DNA of 64,000 nucleotides from Acidovorax sp. Leaf78 (GTDB taxonomy: Bacteria > Pseudomonadota > Gammaproteobacteria > Burkholderiales > Burkholderiaceae_C), in contig NZ_LMLZ01000012.1 of NCBI RefSeq assembly GCF_001422735.1, positions 406,517 to 470,516 of the forward strand, in the 5' to 3' direction. Position 1 is the stretch's first letter; every line of letters begins with the position of its first letter. The position numbers were made by a program, and so were the translations under genes. A model generated the notes under the pieces. That model was not told where the DNA came from. It searched no databases and worked only from the letters and a program-made list of their open reading frames with translations. Of the stretch, positions 7,455 through 19,893 are shown piece by piece.

Positions 7455-8618
7455 ATGGATCCCGTCACCATCTTCATTGTTGTCATGCTGATGATGCTGG
7501 CCAACGGGTGGGTGCTGGGCCTGATGCGCAAGGACTTTCCCGCGGCGCTGCGCCCGTGTACCGAGACCTGGCGCACCGCAACGCTGCTGCTGGCGGGCAG
7601 CGCTGTGCTGTACGCGTTCCAGTACCAGATGCCGCTGGGCTTGGCGTCGCCACTGGCCAACGGCCTGGTCATGCTGGGCTGCACGGGCTACCTGCGCGCA
7701 CTGCGCCAGTTCTACGGCTTGCCCGACCCACGCTGGCTTTTTGCCCCGGCGCTGGTCGGGTTCATCGGCATCCTGTGGTTTGCCGTGGTTGCGCCCGACA
7801 CCCGGATGCGCGTGTTCATCCTGTCGGCCTGCTGCACCTTCCTGCTGCTCGCAAGCTTCATGCTGCTGGTCTCGCAGAAGGCGCCCGATGGCGTGCACAG
7901 CCGCCGCGTGGTGGCCGGCCTGTTCGCCCTGGTGGCGGGGTTCATGGTGTTCCGGGCGGCGTATTTCGTGGGGCGCGGCGTCAGCCCGTCGTTCGACATC
8001 ACCGGCGACGGGGCCTGGATCAACATCGCCAGCCCCATGGTCACGGCGCTGCTGCCCGTGGTGGGCACCACGGCCTTCTTGATGATGTGCTCCGAACGCA
8101 TCGGCCGGCAATGGGAACTGGCGGCGTCCACCGACTACCTGACCGGCCTGCCCAACCGGCGCACGCTGGTCACGGTGGGAGAGCGGCGGTTTGCCGAGCG
8201 GCAGCACCCGCAGGGGCGCAGCCTGGCGCTGGCTGTGATCGACATCGACCACTTCAAGCAAGTGAATGACCGCCATGGCCACGAGGTGGGCGACGTGGCG
8301 TTGCGCCATGTGGCCGAGCACCTGCGCGCCGCGTGCCGCGGCAGCGACCTGGCGGCGCGCCATGGCGGCGAGGAGTTCGTGGTGCTGTGGGATGGGTTGG
8401 ACGCTGCCGCCGCGCTGACCGCTGGCGAGCGTCTGCGTGCGCTGGTGGCCCGGGAGCCGCTGCATGCGAGCGGCGCGCTGATCCCGATGACCGTGTCGAT
8501 GGGCGTGGCCGCTGCGGGCGAGGGCGACCGCAGCTTCAGCGACTTGCTGCGCCGCGCGGACGAGGCGCTTTACATCGCCAAGGCCGCGGGGCGCAATAGG
8601 GTGGAGATGGCGGGCTGA
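7455..8618 (+). CDS. Membrane-bound diguanylate cyclase (GGDEF)
   Basis: Makes cyclic di-GMP from two GTP. Start chosen at ATG 7455, giving 387 aa. The N-terminal half (about 1-215) consists of six or so hydrophobic helices of an MHYT/7TM-like membrane sensor. The C-terminal GGDEF domain has IDIDHFKQVND for metal/GTP binding and the signature as GGEEF, an active variant. The inhibitory I-site RxxD is intact: RGSD followed by five residues then GGEEF, so product feedback is expected. The gene is monocistronic and convergent with the GntR gene. Confidence 0.92.
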   Translation: MDPVTIFIVVMLMMLANGWVLGLMRKDFPAALRPCTETWRTATLLLAGSAVLYAFQYQMPLGLASPLANGLVMLGCTGYLRALRQFYGLPDPRWLFAPALVGFIGILWFAVVAPDTRMRVFILSACCTFLLLASFMLLVSQKAPDGVHSRRVVAGLFALVAGFMVFRAAYFVGRGVSPSFDITGDGAWINIASPMVTALLPVVGTTAFLMMCSERIGRQWELAASTDYLTGLPNRRTLVTVGERRFAERQHPQGRSLALAVIDIDHFKQVNDRHGHEVGDVALRHVAEHLRAACRGSDLAARHGGEEFVVLWDGLDAAAALTAGERLRALVAREPLHASGALIPMTVSMGVAAAGEGDRSFSDLLRRADEALYIAKAAGRNRVEMAG

Positions 8619-8675
8619 TGCGCCGCGGCCCATAGCCGGGGTTGCATTGCCGGCGGGGCAGGAGGGTGGATCAAT

Positions 8676-9311
8676 TCAGGTCGCGGCTTCCAGCCCGTGC
8701 GCAAAGTGGGCCTGCATGGCCTTCATGGTCGCCTTGGCATCGCGGGCCACCATGGCGGCCAGGATGGCGCGGTGCTCGTTCAGCGAATCCTCGATACGCC
8801 CTTGCTTGAACAGCGAGTTGTGGCGGTTGAGCTTCATCACCTTGCGCAGGTCGGCCACCATCTGGCTGCGCCAGCGGTTGTCGGCCAGCTCCAGCAGCAG
8901 CATGTGAAAACGCTCGTTGACGGCAAAGAAGCGCTCGCGCTCGGTGGCGGCGGCCTCCAGCTCGGCGTGCAGGTCCTGCAGTGCCTGCAGTTGCGCCGGG
9001 TCGGCACTGGTGGCCACCACGCCGGCGGCATCGCTCTCCAGCAGGCTCAGCAGGTGGTACACGTCGCGCAGATCCTTCTCGCTCATCTCGGTCACATAGG
9101 CGCCACGGCGCACCTTCATCGTGACCAGGCCCTCGGCGGCCAGCACCTTCAATGCCTCGCGCAGGGGGGTGCGGCTGATGCCGAACTCTTCGGCGATCTT
9201 GAGCTCGTCGATCCAGCTGCCGGGCTCCAGCTCGCGCCGGAAGATGCGCTGGCGCAGTTGCTCAGCAACTTCTTCATAGAGGGCGCGGGGCGTGAGGGTG
9301 ACAGCGGACAT
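8676..9311 (-). CDS. GntR-family regulator, FadR/FCD subgroup
   Basis: A 211-aa protein. The winged helix at residues 8-75 carries the signature EEFGISRTPLREALKVLAAEGLV. The all-helical FCD effector domain (about 85-205) shows the expected acidic and His metal-binding positions (E.D near 93, NERFH near 131, EHR near 180). It is divergent from the methylmalonyl-CoA mutase gene with 145 bp between them, so it is the likely regulator of the propionate block. An AT-rich stretch at about 9325-9362, containing TTGAATCAATAATTATGAAT, is the best operator candidate, but I could not define a clean palindrome. Confidence 0.88.
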   Translation of the reverse strand: MSAVTLTPRALYEEVAEQLRQRIFRRELEPGSWIDELKIAEEFGISRTPLREALKVLAAEGLVTMKVRRGAYVTEMSEKDLRDVYHLLSLLESDAAGVVATSADPAQLQALQDLHAELEAAATERERFFAVNERFHMLLLELADNRWRSQMVADLRKVMKLNRHNSLFKQGRIEDSLNEHRAILAAMVARDAKATMKAMQAHFAHGLEAAT

Positions 9312-9456
9312 GGGCAGATTGTAAGCCGGGCAGAATATTTTGAATCAATAATTATGAATGATGTAAACTCGCCGCCACATCGGGGGAGGCTCCCGGCGCA
9401 GCTTGCAGCGCATAGCCCGCCCCCAGCCCACTGCCATCTTCGGAGACCGCTTCGCC

Positions 9457-11643
<2,187 letters not shown>

Positions 11644-11667
11644 CGAAGCTGCTCGCTTTCACCCCAT

Positions 11668-11738
11668 CCGTTCGGGCTGAGCTCGTCGAAGCCAGGGCGC
11701 AGACCTTTGATGGCCTTCGACAGGCTCAGGCTGAACGG
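11668..11738. repeat. REP-like inverted pair, upstream of the GIY-YIG start
   Basis: CCGTTCGGGCTGAGCTCGTC-GAAG at 11668-11691 is followed by its near-inverted copy CTTCGACAGGCTCAGGCTGA-ACGG at 11715-11738. Together they could fold into a long hairpin. The same unit recurs as a second inverted pair at 12105-12198, on the other side of the GIY-YIG domain. Confidence 0.8.
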
Positions 11739-11804
11739 CTTTGGGTGGCTGGGACTGAACGCCGTGGCGGGGTGCTAACGTCCGGTCTGGTCAATCACTG
11801 AAGC

Positions 11805-13232
11805 ATGCGCCCCTTCTACGTCTACATCCTTCGTTGTGCCGACGGGTCTTATTACGTGGGCCACACCGATGACATGGATCCGCGCATGCAGCAGCATGCC
11901 AATGGAGACATCGGCTACACGTCGCTGCGAAAGCCTGTGGAGCTTGTCTGGCAGGGCGAGTTTGAGACCCGTGAGGGCGCCATTGCGTTTGAGCAGCAGG
12001 TCAAAGGCTGGTCTCGGGCCAAGAAGGAAGCGCTGATGGCGGGTGATTGGGAGCGTCTGCAGGTGCTGGCAAGCTCACGCGGCAAGGTTGCGGATGTCTC
12101 CCGGCTTCGACAAGCTCAGCCCGAACGGTTGAGTGGACGCATGCCCATCGCCGCGGGCGCCTGCACACCCCCAACCGTTCAGCCTGAGCCTGTCGAAGGC
12201 CAGCCCAAACCATTGCACTCACTGCTCGATGGAATCACCGGCCCCGCCGGCCCCATCCAGCGCCGCGCCATGTCCAAGGCCATCACACTGCTCGAATCCA
12301 CCCGCGCCGACCACCGCGCGCAGGCGGACGAGCTGCTCACCGCGCTGCTGCCACACACCGGCCAAGCCTTCCGCCTGGGCATCAGCGGCGTGCCCGGCGT
12401 CGGCAAGTCCACCTTCATCGAGGCCCTCGGCCTCTACCTCATCGGCCTGGGCCACCGCGTGGCCGTGCTCACCATCGACCCGTCCAGCACGGTGTCGGGC
12501 GGCTCCATCCTGGGCGACAAGACGCGCATGGAGCACCTGTCCGTCCACGACAAGGCCTACATCCGCCCCAGCCCGTCGAGCGGCACCCTGGGCGGAGTGG
12601 CAGAGAAGACCCGCGAGGCCATGCTGGTCTGCGAGGCCGCGGGCTACGACGTGGTCATCGTCGAGACCGTGGGCGTGGGCCAGAGCGAGATCGCCGTGGC
12701 GGGCATGACGGACATGTTCGTGCTCATGCAGCTGCCCAACGCGGGCGACGATTTGCAGGCCATCAAGAAGGGCGTCATGGAGATCGCCGACCTGGTGGTC
12801 ATCAACAAGGCGGACATCGACAAGAACGCCGCCACGCGGGCCGAGGCGCAGATCACCTCCAGCCTGCGCCTGCTCGGCATGCACGGCAACCCTGACCACG
12901 CGACGCACGGCGCGCTGTGGCAACCGCGCGTGCTGCAGATCAGCGCTTTGCTGGGGCAAGGGGTGGATGCTTTCTGGACCACTGTGGCGTTGTTCCGCGA
13001 TATGCAGTCCACCAACGGCCGCTTGGCAGCGCGGCGCGAAAAACAATCGCTGGCCTGGATGTGGGAGCGCATCGACGCGGGCCTCAAGCTCGCGTTCCGC
13101 CAGCACCCCGCCGTGCAAGAGCTGCTGCCCCAGATGCGGGCCGACGTGATCGCAGGGCGCATCGCCGCGTCCACTGCAGCAAGAAATTTGCTGCTTGCGC
13201 AAGCCCAGCAAGCGCCACCAGCTATCAAATAA
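11805..13232 (+). CDS. meaB: GIY-YIG domain fused in frame to MeaB GTPase (or two genes with a missing stop)
   Basis: Residues 1-95 are a small GIY-YIG nuclease-like domain (FYVYILRCADGSYYVGHTDD, then REGAIAFEQQVKGWSRAKKEAL). Residues 96-140 are encoded by REP-like repeats (SRLRQAQPERL, VQPEPVEG). From about 140 the protein is MeaB/ArgK, the GTPase that protects and reloads methylmalonyl-CoA mutase: Walker A GVPGVGKST near 200, DPSS, VETVGVGQSE and the NKAD specificity motif. MeaB itself might start internally at TTG 12213 or ATG 12270, but neither has a good ribosome site and the ATG would trim the conserved N-terminus. The C-terminus is also built from a dispersed repeat. MeaB function is clear; whether one fused protein is made is not. 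Confidence 0.85.
   Translation: MRPFYVYILRCADGSYYVGHTDDMDPRMQQHANGDIGYTSLRKPVELVWQGEFETREGAIAFEQQVKGWSRAKKEALMAGDWERLQVLASSRGKVADVSRLRQAQPERLSGRMPIAAGACTPPTVQPEPVEGQPKPLHSLLDGITGPAGPIQRRAMSKAITLLESTRADHRAQADELLTALLPHTGQAFRLGISGVPGVGKSTFIEALGLYLIGLGHRVAVLTIDPSSTVSGGSILGDKTRMEHLSVHDKAYIRPSPSSGTLGGVAEKTREAMLVCEAAGYDVVIVETVGVGQSEIAVAGMTDMFVLMQLPNAGDDLQAIKKGVMEIADLVVINKADIDKNAATRAEAQITSSLRLLGMHGNPDHATHGALWQPRVLQISALLGQGVDAFWTTVALFRDMQSTNGRLAARREKQSLAWMWERIDAGLKLAFRQHPAVQELLPQMRADVIAGRIAASTAARNLLLAQAQQAPPAIK
12105..12198. repeat. REP-like inverted pair between the GIY-YIG and MeaB domains
   Basis: CTTCGACAAGCTCAGCCCGA-ACGGTT at 12105-12130 and AACCGTTCAGCCTGAGCCTG-TCGAAG at 12173-12198 are inverted copies of the unit seen at 11668-11738. 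In the open frame they encode the linker peptides SRLRQAQPERL and VQPEPVEG. Confidence 0.85.
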
Positions 13233-13240
13233 ATAGCAAT
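13181..13240. repeat. Dispersed palindromic repeat at the MeaB 3' end, copy 4
   Basis: GCAAGAAATTTGCTGCTTGC, then GCAAGCCCAGCAAGCGCCAC-CAGCTATCAAATAAATAGC. It supplies the last codons and stop of the meaB frame, with the terminal GCTATCAAATAAATAGC arm matching copies 1 and 2. Confidence 0.65.
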
Positions 13241-13284
13241 CAGCTACCCTGACCATTTCACCGAAATTTCACCAAAGGACGACC

Positions 13285-14817
<1,533 letters not shown>

Positions 14818-14841
14818 ACGCTGGCCTCCACAAGTCAGGCC

Positions 14842-15303
14842 ATGGCCCAGTCCCGCGCATTCTTCACTTCCCGGGTGGACTCCTGGCTACTGGCCATCGG
14901 TCCGCTGGCGGGCCTGTTTGCCATCACCTCGGTGGCGGTGACGGTGGTGCCGCTGGCGTTCAATGCCGGGGTGTTGCACGACAAGACAATGCTGAGCCTG
15001 ATCGCCGTGGTGTTTGCTCTGACCCTGGTGTTGCCCCTGTGGTTGCTGCTGGACACCAGCTACACCTTGACCGCGGAGGAGCTGCTGGTTCGCAGTGGCC
15101 CCTTGCGCTGGCGCATTGCGCTCGGCGACGTGCGCGAGGTGTTGCCGTCCCGCAGCTGGGCGTCTTCGCCCGCGCTGTCGCTGGACCGACTGCGCATCCG
15201 CTACGGCCAAGGCCGCAGCATTCTGATATCGCCGCGCGAGAAGCAACGCTTTATCGATGCTCTGCGCGAGCGCTGCCCATCTGTACTAGTTACTGGTTTT
15301 TGA
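14842..15303 (+). CDS. Two-helix membrane protein with a bacterial PH-like domain
   Basis: A 153-aa protein. Two hydrophobic helices lie at about residues 17-37 and 48-68. A soluble region follows (about 72-150) that resembles a bacterial PH domain: TLTAEELLVRSGPLRWRIALGDVREV, then ISPREKQRFIDALRERCP at the end. Such proteins are mostly uncharacterised. It sits between pccB and pccA with 24 and 21 nt gaps, so it is almost certainly co-transcribed with the carboxylase subunits. A role in the carboxylase is not implied by the fold. Confidence 0.72.
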   Translation: MAQSRAFFTSRVDSWLLAIGPLAGLFAITSVAVTVVPLAFNAGVLHDKTMLSLIAVVFALTLVLPLWLLLDTSYTLTAEELLVRSGPLRWRIALGDVREVLPSRSWASSPALSLDRLRIRYGQGRSILISPREKQRFIDALRERCPSVLVTGF

Positions 15304-15324
15304 ATTTCTTTTGAGGAACTCGTC

Positions 15325-17373
15325 ATGTTCACAAAAATCCTGATTGCGAATCGGGGCGAAATAGCGTGTAGGGTCATCGCCACGGCCAAGAAAATGGGCA
15401 TCGCCACCGTCGCCGTCTACTCCGACGCCGACCGTGAAGCCCGCCACGTCAAGCTGGCCGACGAGGCCGTGCACATCGGTGCCGCACCCAGCCGCGAGTC
15501 CTACCTGTTGGCCGACAAGATCATTGCCGCTGCCAAAGAGACCGGCGCGCAGGCCATCCATCCCGGCTACGGCTTCCTGTCCGAGAACGAAGCCTTCGCC
15601 AAGCGCTGCGAGGACGAGGGCATCGCCTTCATCGGCCCCAAGGCGCATTCGATCGCGGCCATGGGCGACAAGATCGCGTCCAAGAAGCTGGCCAACGAGG
15701 CCAAGGTCAACACCATCCCCGGCTACAACGACGCCATTGCCGGGCCCGAGCAGGCAGTCGAGATCGCCAAGGGCATCGGCTACCCCGTGATGATCAAGGC
15801 CTCAGCTGGCGGCGGCGGCAAGGGCCTGCGGGTGGCGTACAACGACAAGGAAGCGTTCGAGGGCTTCACCAGCTGCCAGAACGAGGCCCGCAACAGCTTT
15901 GGCGACGACCGCATCTTCATCGAGAAGTTCGTGCAGGAGCCGCGCCACATTGAGATCCAGGTGCTGGGCGACAGCCACGGCAACGTGATCTACCTGAACG
16001 AGCGCGAATGCTCCATCCAGCGCCGCCACCAGAAGGTGATCGAAGAGGCACCATCGCCTTTCATCTCTGATGCCACGCGCAAGGCCATGGGCGAGCAGGC
16101 GGTGCAGCTGGCCAAGGCGGTCAAGTACCAGTCGGCCGGCACGGTGGAGTTCGTGGTCGGCAAGGATCAGGACTTTTACTTCCTGGAGATGAACACGCGC
16201 CTGCAGGTGGAGCACCCGGTGACGGAATGCATCACCGGCCTGGACCTGGTGGAGCTGATGATCCGCGTGGCTGCGGGTGAAAAACTGCCGTTGACCCAGG
16301 CTGACGTGAAGCGCGACGGCTGGGCCATCGAGTGCCGCATCAACGCCGAAGACCCGTTCCGCAACTTCCTGCCTTCCACAGGCCGCCTGGTGCGCTTTCA
16401 GCCGCCCGAGGAGACGATGTTCCAGGGCGACACCGACAAGAAGCTGGGTGTGCGCGTGGACACGGGCGTGTACGAAGGCGGCGAGATCCCGATGTACTAC
16501 GACTCGATGATCGCCAAGCTCATCGTGCACGGTACCGACCGCAACCACGCCATTGCCAAGATGCGTGCGGCGCTCAACGGCTTCGTGATCCGCGGCATCA
16601 GCAGCAACATCCCCTTTCAGGCAGCGCTGCTGGCCCACCCGAAATTCGTGACCGGCGAGTTCAACACCGGTTTCATCGCCGAGCACTACGGCAAGGGCTT
16701 TCATGCCGAAGACGTGCCGCACGAAGACCCGCTGTTCCTGGTGGCGCTGGCCGCCTTCATGAACCGCCGCTACCGCGCGCGGGCATCCGGCATCAGCGGA
16801 CAGCTGGCAGGGCATGAGGTGAAGGTGGGCGAGCAGTTCATGGTGGTGGTGATGGGCGCCGAGGGCCAGAACGAACACCACGCCGTGTCGGTGACCGACT
16901 TTCAGGACAAATCCGGCTCCAGCGTTGTCGCAGTGGGCGGTAAAAGCTATCAAATCAGTAGCGCCGCCACGCTGGGCCAGATTCGCGTGCAGGGCCAGTG
17001 CAACGGCGTGGGCTTTACCGCGCAGGTGGAGCGGGGCGCGGGCAAGAACCCGCTGGCGCTGCGCATTGCGCACAACGGCACGCAGATCGACGCCATCGTG
17101 CTGTCACCGCTGGGGGCACGCCTGCACCAGCTGATGCCCTTCAAGGCACCGCCGGATCTGTCCAAGTTCTTGCTGTCGCCCATGCCCGGCCTGCTGGTGG
17201 ACGTGGCGGTGCAGCCCGGCCAGAAGGTACAGGCCGGCGAAAAGCTGGCGGTCATCGAAGCCATGAAGATGGAGAACATCCTCTTCGCCGCACAGGACGG
17301 AGTGGTCGGCAAGGTCATGGCGGGCAAGGGTGAATCGCTGGCGGTGGACCAAGTCATTTTGGAGTTCGCTTGA
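15325..17373 (+). CDS. pccA: Propionyl/acetyl-CoA carboxylase alpha subunit (biotin carboxylase-BCCP)
   Basis: ATP-dependent carboxylation of enzyme-bound biotin. Residues 1-450 are biotin carboxylase: IANRGEIACRV, ATP-grasp loop ASAGGGGKGLR, FLEMNTRLQVEHPVTE and RINAEDP. A BT linker domain occupies about 470-600 and the biotinyl domain the C-terminus, with the modified lysine in EAMKMENIL. The 682-aa length is right for PccA. A partial dispersed repeat (AGCTATCAAATCAGTAGC, about 16941-16965) lies in the BT region. The stop overlaps the next gene's TTG start. bioB, for biotin supply, is 3 kb downstream. Confidence 0.96.
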   Translation: MFTKILIANRGEIACRVIATAKKMGIATVAVYSDADREARHVKLADEAVHIGAAPSRESYLLADKIIAAAKETGAQAIHPGYGFLSENEAFAKRCEDEGIAFIGPKAHSIAAMGDKIASKKLANEAKVNTIPGYNDAIAGPEQAVEIAKGIGYPVMIKASAGGGGKGLRVAYNDKEAFEGFTSCQNEARNSFGDDRIFIEKFVQEPRHIEIQVLGDSHGNVIYLNERECSIQRRHQKVIEEAPSPFISDATRKAMGEQAVQLAKAVKYQSAGTVEFVVGKDQDFYFLEMNTRLQVEHPVTECITGLDLVELMIRVAAGEKLPLTQADVKRDGWAIECRINAEDPFRNFLPSTGRLVRFQPPEETMFQGDTDKKLGVRVDTGVYEGGEIPMYYDSMIAKLIVHGTDRNHAIAKMRAALNGFVIRGISSNIPFQAALLAHPKFVTGEFNTGFIAEHYGKGFHAEDVPHEDPLFLVALAAFMNRRYRARASGISGQLAGHEVKVGEQFMVVVMGAEGQNEHHAVSVTDFQDKSGSSVVAVGGKSYQISSAATLGQIRVQGQCNGVGFTAQVERGAGKNPLALRIAHNGTQIDAIVLSPLGARLHQLMPFKAPPDLSKFLLSPMPGLLVDVAVQPGQKVQAGEKLAVIEAMKMENILFAAQDGVVGKVMAGKGESLAVDQVILEFA

Positions 17374-18227
17374 CCCAGGCTGCATCGTCAACGCGGACCC
17401 CTCTAGGCCTGCGCCCGGGGCGCCCCACGGGCTCCCCGCGCCGTTGGCCTTGGGCGCGCGCAGCCAGCTTGCTGGCAGGTGGCGTGCTGCTGGCCGATGC
17501 GCTGGCGCTCATGGGCCAAGGCTTCTTCATGCTCGGCGTGACCTTGCCGGGCGTGCTGGGCCTGGCGCTGTGTGCACTGGCCCTGTCGTGGCAACGCGTT
17601 CAGGCCTGGCTGTCCGGCAGGCGCTGGGGCAGGTTGATCTGGCGCGCAGGCTGGCTGGTGCTGGCCGCGTGGGTCATCAGCGTGGCGGTGTTCTGGGCTT
17701 GGCTGGCGCAGCAGGTGCGCCAGTTCGAGGGCGCTGCCAATGCTGCGCCCCTGAAGGCTATCGTGGTGCTGGGCAGCGGCACACCCCGTGCACAGCCTTC
17801 ACCTGCGCTGCGCGCGCGTCTGGACAAGGCGCGCGAATTGGCAGCGCTGCATCCTCAGGCGTGGGTGGTGGTGTCCGGGGGCGTGGACTTTGGCGAGACC
17901 CTGAGCGAAGGCCAGGTCATGGGCAACTACCTGCGCGAGCAGGGAATGGCCCCGGGCCGCATCTTGCAGGAAGAGCGCAGCACCAGCACCGAGCTCAACC
18001 TGCAGTACAGCCTGCCGCTGATGCAGGCGCAGGGCGTGGGCCTGGACTCGGCCCTGGCCGTGGTGACCAGCGACTTCCACACCGTGCGCGCCCAGCGCAT
18101 CGCCCGCAAGATGGGCTTCACCCAGGCCATCCCGGTGGCTGCACCCACACCGCTCTACATCCGCTACAACGCCTGGCTGCGCGAATATTTCGCCATGGCC
18201 AGCAGCTGGTTGCTGCGCGAGGTGTGA
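17370..18227 (+). CDS. YdcF/SanA-like membrane protein (DUF218)
   Basis: A 285-aa protein. About three hydrophobic helices fall within residues 25-115, then a DUF218 domain with [36 protein letters not shown] and [17 protein letters not shown]218 proteins are linked to envelope or vancomycin-barrier functions in E. coli (SanA, ElyC), but the reaction is unknown. The start is a TTG at 17370 overlapping the pccA stop by 4 nt, which implies translational coupling. The link to propionate metabolism may be only operonic. Confidence 0.82.
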   Translation: MTQAASSTRTPLGLRPGRPTGSPRRWPWARAASLLAGGVLLADALALMGQGFFMLGVTLPGVLGLALCALALSWQRVQAWLSGRRWGRLIWRAGWLVLAAWVISVAVFWAWLAQQVRQFEGAANAAPLKAIVVLGSGTPRAQPSPALRARLDKARELAALHPQAWVVVSGGVDFGETLSEGQVMGNYLREQGMAPGRILQEERSTSTELNLQYSLPLMQAQGVGLDSALAVVTSDFHTVRAQRIARKMGFTQAIPVAAPTPLYIRYNAWLREYFAMASSWLLREV

Positions 18228-18264
18228 CAGGTTTTCACAAGATTGCAACGAGGTAGACAGGTCC

Positions 18265-18735
18265 ATGACCATTTCCACACGCCCCTTCAAAGTGCTGGGC
18301 ATCCAGCAAGTCGCCATCGGCGGCACCGACAAGCAGCGCATGAAAACCCTGTGGGTGGACATGCTCGGCCTCACGCAGACCGGCACCTTCCAGAGCGAAC
18401 GCGAGAACGTCGACGAAGACATCCTGGCGATGGGGCAGGGGGCTTACAAGGTCGAGGTCGACATCATGCAGCCGCTGGACATCGACAAGAAGCCGGCAGT
18501 GCACACCACGCCGCTCAACCACATCGGCCTGTGGATCGACGACCTGCCCAAGGCGGTGGAGTGGCTCACCGCCCAGGGCGTACGGTTTGCACCGGGCGGG
18601 ATTCGCAAGGGCGCGGCGGGGTACGACATCACCTTTCTGCACCCCAAGAGCAATGGCGAGTTTCCGATTGCGGGCGAAGGCGTGCTCATCGAGCTGGTGC
18701 AGGCACCGCCTGACGTCATTGCGGCGCTGGGCTGA
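18265..18735 (+). CDS. VOC-family protein, candidate methylmalonyl-CoA epimerase
   Basis: A 156-aa vicinal-oxygen-chelate protein with two babbab modules. In methylmalonyl-CoA epimerase the metal ligands are His, Gln, His and Glu. Here the second His ([14 protein letters not shown]), a Gln (VDIMQPL) and the C-terminal Glu (VLIELVQAP) are in place. The first position reads GIQQVAIGG, with Gln instead of His. It follows the mutase/carboxylase genes and would supply the (S)-to-(R) epimerisation missing between PccAB and the mutase. A lactoylglutathione-lyase-like or other VOC role is possible. Confidence 0.7.
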   Translation: MTISTRPFKVLGIQQVAIGGTDKQRMKTLWVDMLGLTQTGTFQSERENVDEDILAMGQGAYKVEVDIMQPLDIDKKPAVHTTPLNHIGLWIDDLPKAVEWLTAQGVRFAPGGIRKGAAGYDITFLHPKSNGEFPIAGEGVLIELVQAPPDVIAALG

Positions 18736-18964
18736 CGGCGCGGCCTGATCGACCTGCAGACTGAGCCCTGGTCGGGCCTCGAAGTCAGCCGTCGCAGGTG
18801 CAAGTCTTGGCTGGATGAACCAGTGACAGGGCGTTCGGACGCAGGGGCGGGGTCTTATTGCGTCTTGTTACCAAGATCGCGCGCAAAGCGCCGCGATGGA
18901 AGAATTTGCGTTGCATTCGGGCTTTACATTCGCGGGTTCTTCCGTCCGCTGCATGTCATTGCCC

Positions 18965-19465
18965 ATGAAAACCACCTCGCTGATCTTCACTGCGACTTCC
19001 ATTTTTCTGGCCCTGTCCGCCCCCACCCTGGCCCAGGGCCAGGTTGGAAAAATCCGGGACAAGGCCTACAACATCTCATCCCAGGATGCAGAGATGGACG
19101 CGGCCATCACCAAAGCGCGGGCCACGCTCGACGACTTTCTGAAAATCCAGGCCAACCCGCCCAAGGGCGCAGACGAGTTCAAGCTCAAGGTCATGTTCAC
19201 GGGCGGCGGCAACTCCGAGCACATCTGGGTCACGCCTTTTCAGACCACCAAGACGGGATTCAAAGGCACGCTGGCCGGTGAGCCGCGTTACGTGACCCGC
19301 CTGTCCAACGGGCAGAACGTGACATTCACCCGCGCAGACATCACCGACTGGGGCTACACGCTGAACGGCAAACAAAAGGGCAGCTACACCGTGTGTGTGA
19401 TGTTCAACCACATGCCTGCTGCCGACGCCAATCGGTACCGGCGCGACTATGGCTTCGAGTGCTGA
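18965..19465 (+). CDS. Exported DUF2314 (YegJ-like) protein
   Basis: Start placed at ATG 18965, giving a Sec signal peptide (MKTTSLIFTATSIFLALSAP, cleavage after about residue 24) and 166 aa overall. The mature part follows E. coli YegJ: SSQDAEMDAAITKARATLDD, LKVMFTGGGNSEHIWVTPF, FTRADITDWGYTLNGKQKGS and a final Cys-containing strand. Function is unknown; the domain also occurs around polymorphic toxin-immunity loci. It is followed 23 nt later by an unknown gene. Confidence 0.82.
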   Translation: MKTTSLIFTATSIFLALSAPTLAQGQVGKIRDKAYNISSQDAEMDAAITKARATLDDFLKIQANPPKGADEFKLKVMFTGGGNSEHIWVTPFQTTKTGFKGTLAGEPRYVTRLSNGQNVTFTRADITDWGYTLNGKQKGSYTVCVMFNHMPAADANRYRRDYGFEC

Positions 19466-19488
19466 TCAACCATTGACCGGAAGACACC

Positions 19489-19893
19489 ATGGGTTTTACC
19501 GCCAGCTGCTACTTCGTGACGGCTGAAGGCCAGCGTGTAGACCTCGCCACCGCCAACGACCTGTTCGAAGCCATCGCAGTCTGGGAGAACCAGGACTGGC
19601 AGCGCGAGGTAGCGAAGGCGCAGAACGTCACCGGTCAGTTCCCGTGCCTGTGGTGGGTTCGCATCGGCGAGCCCACCACGACCCTGAGCGTGTCGGGCGA
19701 GGGAGACGACCGGTTTCTGGTGATGCTCCAGGTGGTGGCCCGACCGGGTGTGCTCGGACTCTTCGGACGGGATGCGGCAAGCCCCACCGTAGACGGCGCG
19801 AGCACGGACCAGGTGCGGACTTTCCTTGCGCAGTTCTATGCGCTCGACAAGCATGCTTTGTGCGCGTGGGCCAAGACGGTGTCGTCACCTTGA
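19489..19893 (+). CDS. Hypothetical protein
   Basis: A 134-aa frame with GGAAG 5 nt upstream of the ATG, likely co-transcribed with the DUF2314 gene. The protein looks like a small soluble alpha/beta fold (strands around TASCYFVTAEG, FPCLWWVRIG and RFLVMLQVVA, then a C-terminal helix). There is no signal peptide or known motif. Its size and place next to a DUF2314 gene recall immunity-type proteins, but that is only a guess. Confidence 0.6.
   Translation: MGFTASCYFVTAEGQRVDLATANDLFEAIAVWENQDWQREVAKAQNVTGQFPCLWWVRIGEPTTTLSVSGEGDDRFLVMLQVVARPGVLGLFGRDAASPTVDGASTDQVRTFLAQFYALDKHALCAWAKTVSSP

Noticed and set aside
7011-8633. N-terminal extension of the acyl-CoA synthetase frame to 1160 aa
   Set aside because: The added 541 codons are antisense to the GGDEF gene, are rich in Arg, His and Gln, and lack family similarity. 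The enzyme is complete from ATG 7010.
9312-9456. Defined GntR operator between the regulator and mcm
   Set aside because: The region is AT-rich and suggestive, but I found no clean palindrome of FadR/FCD type, so no site is called.
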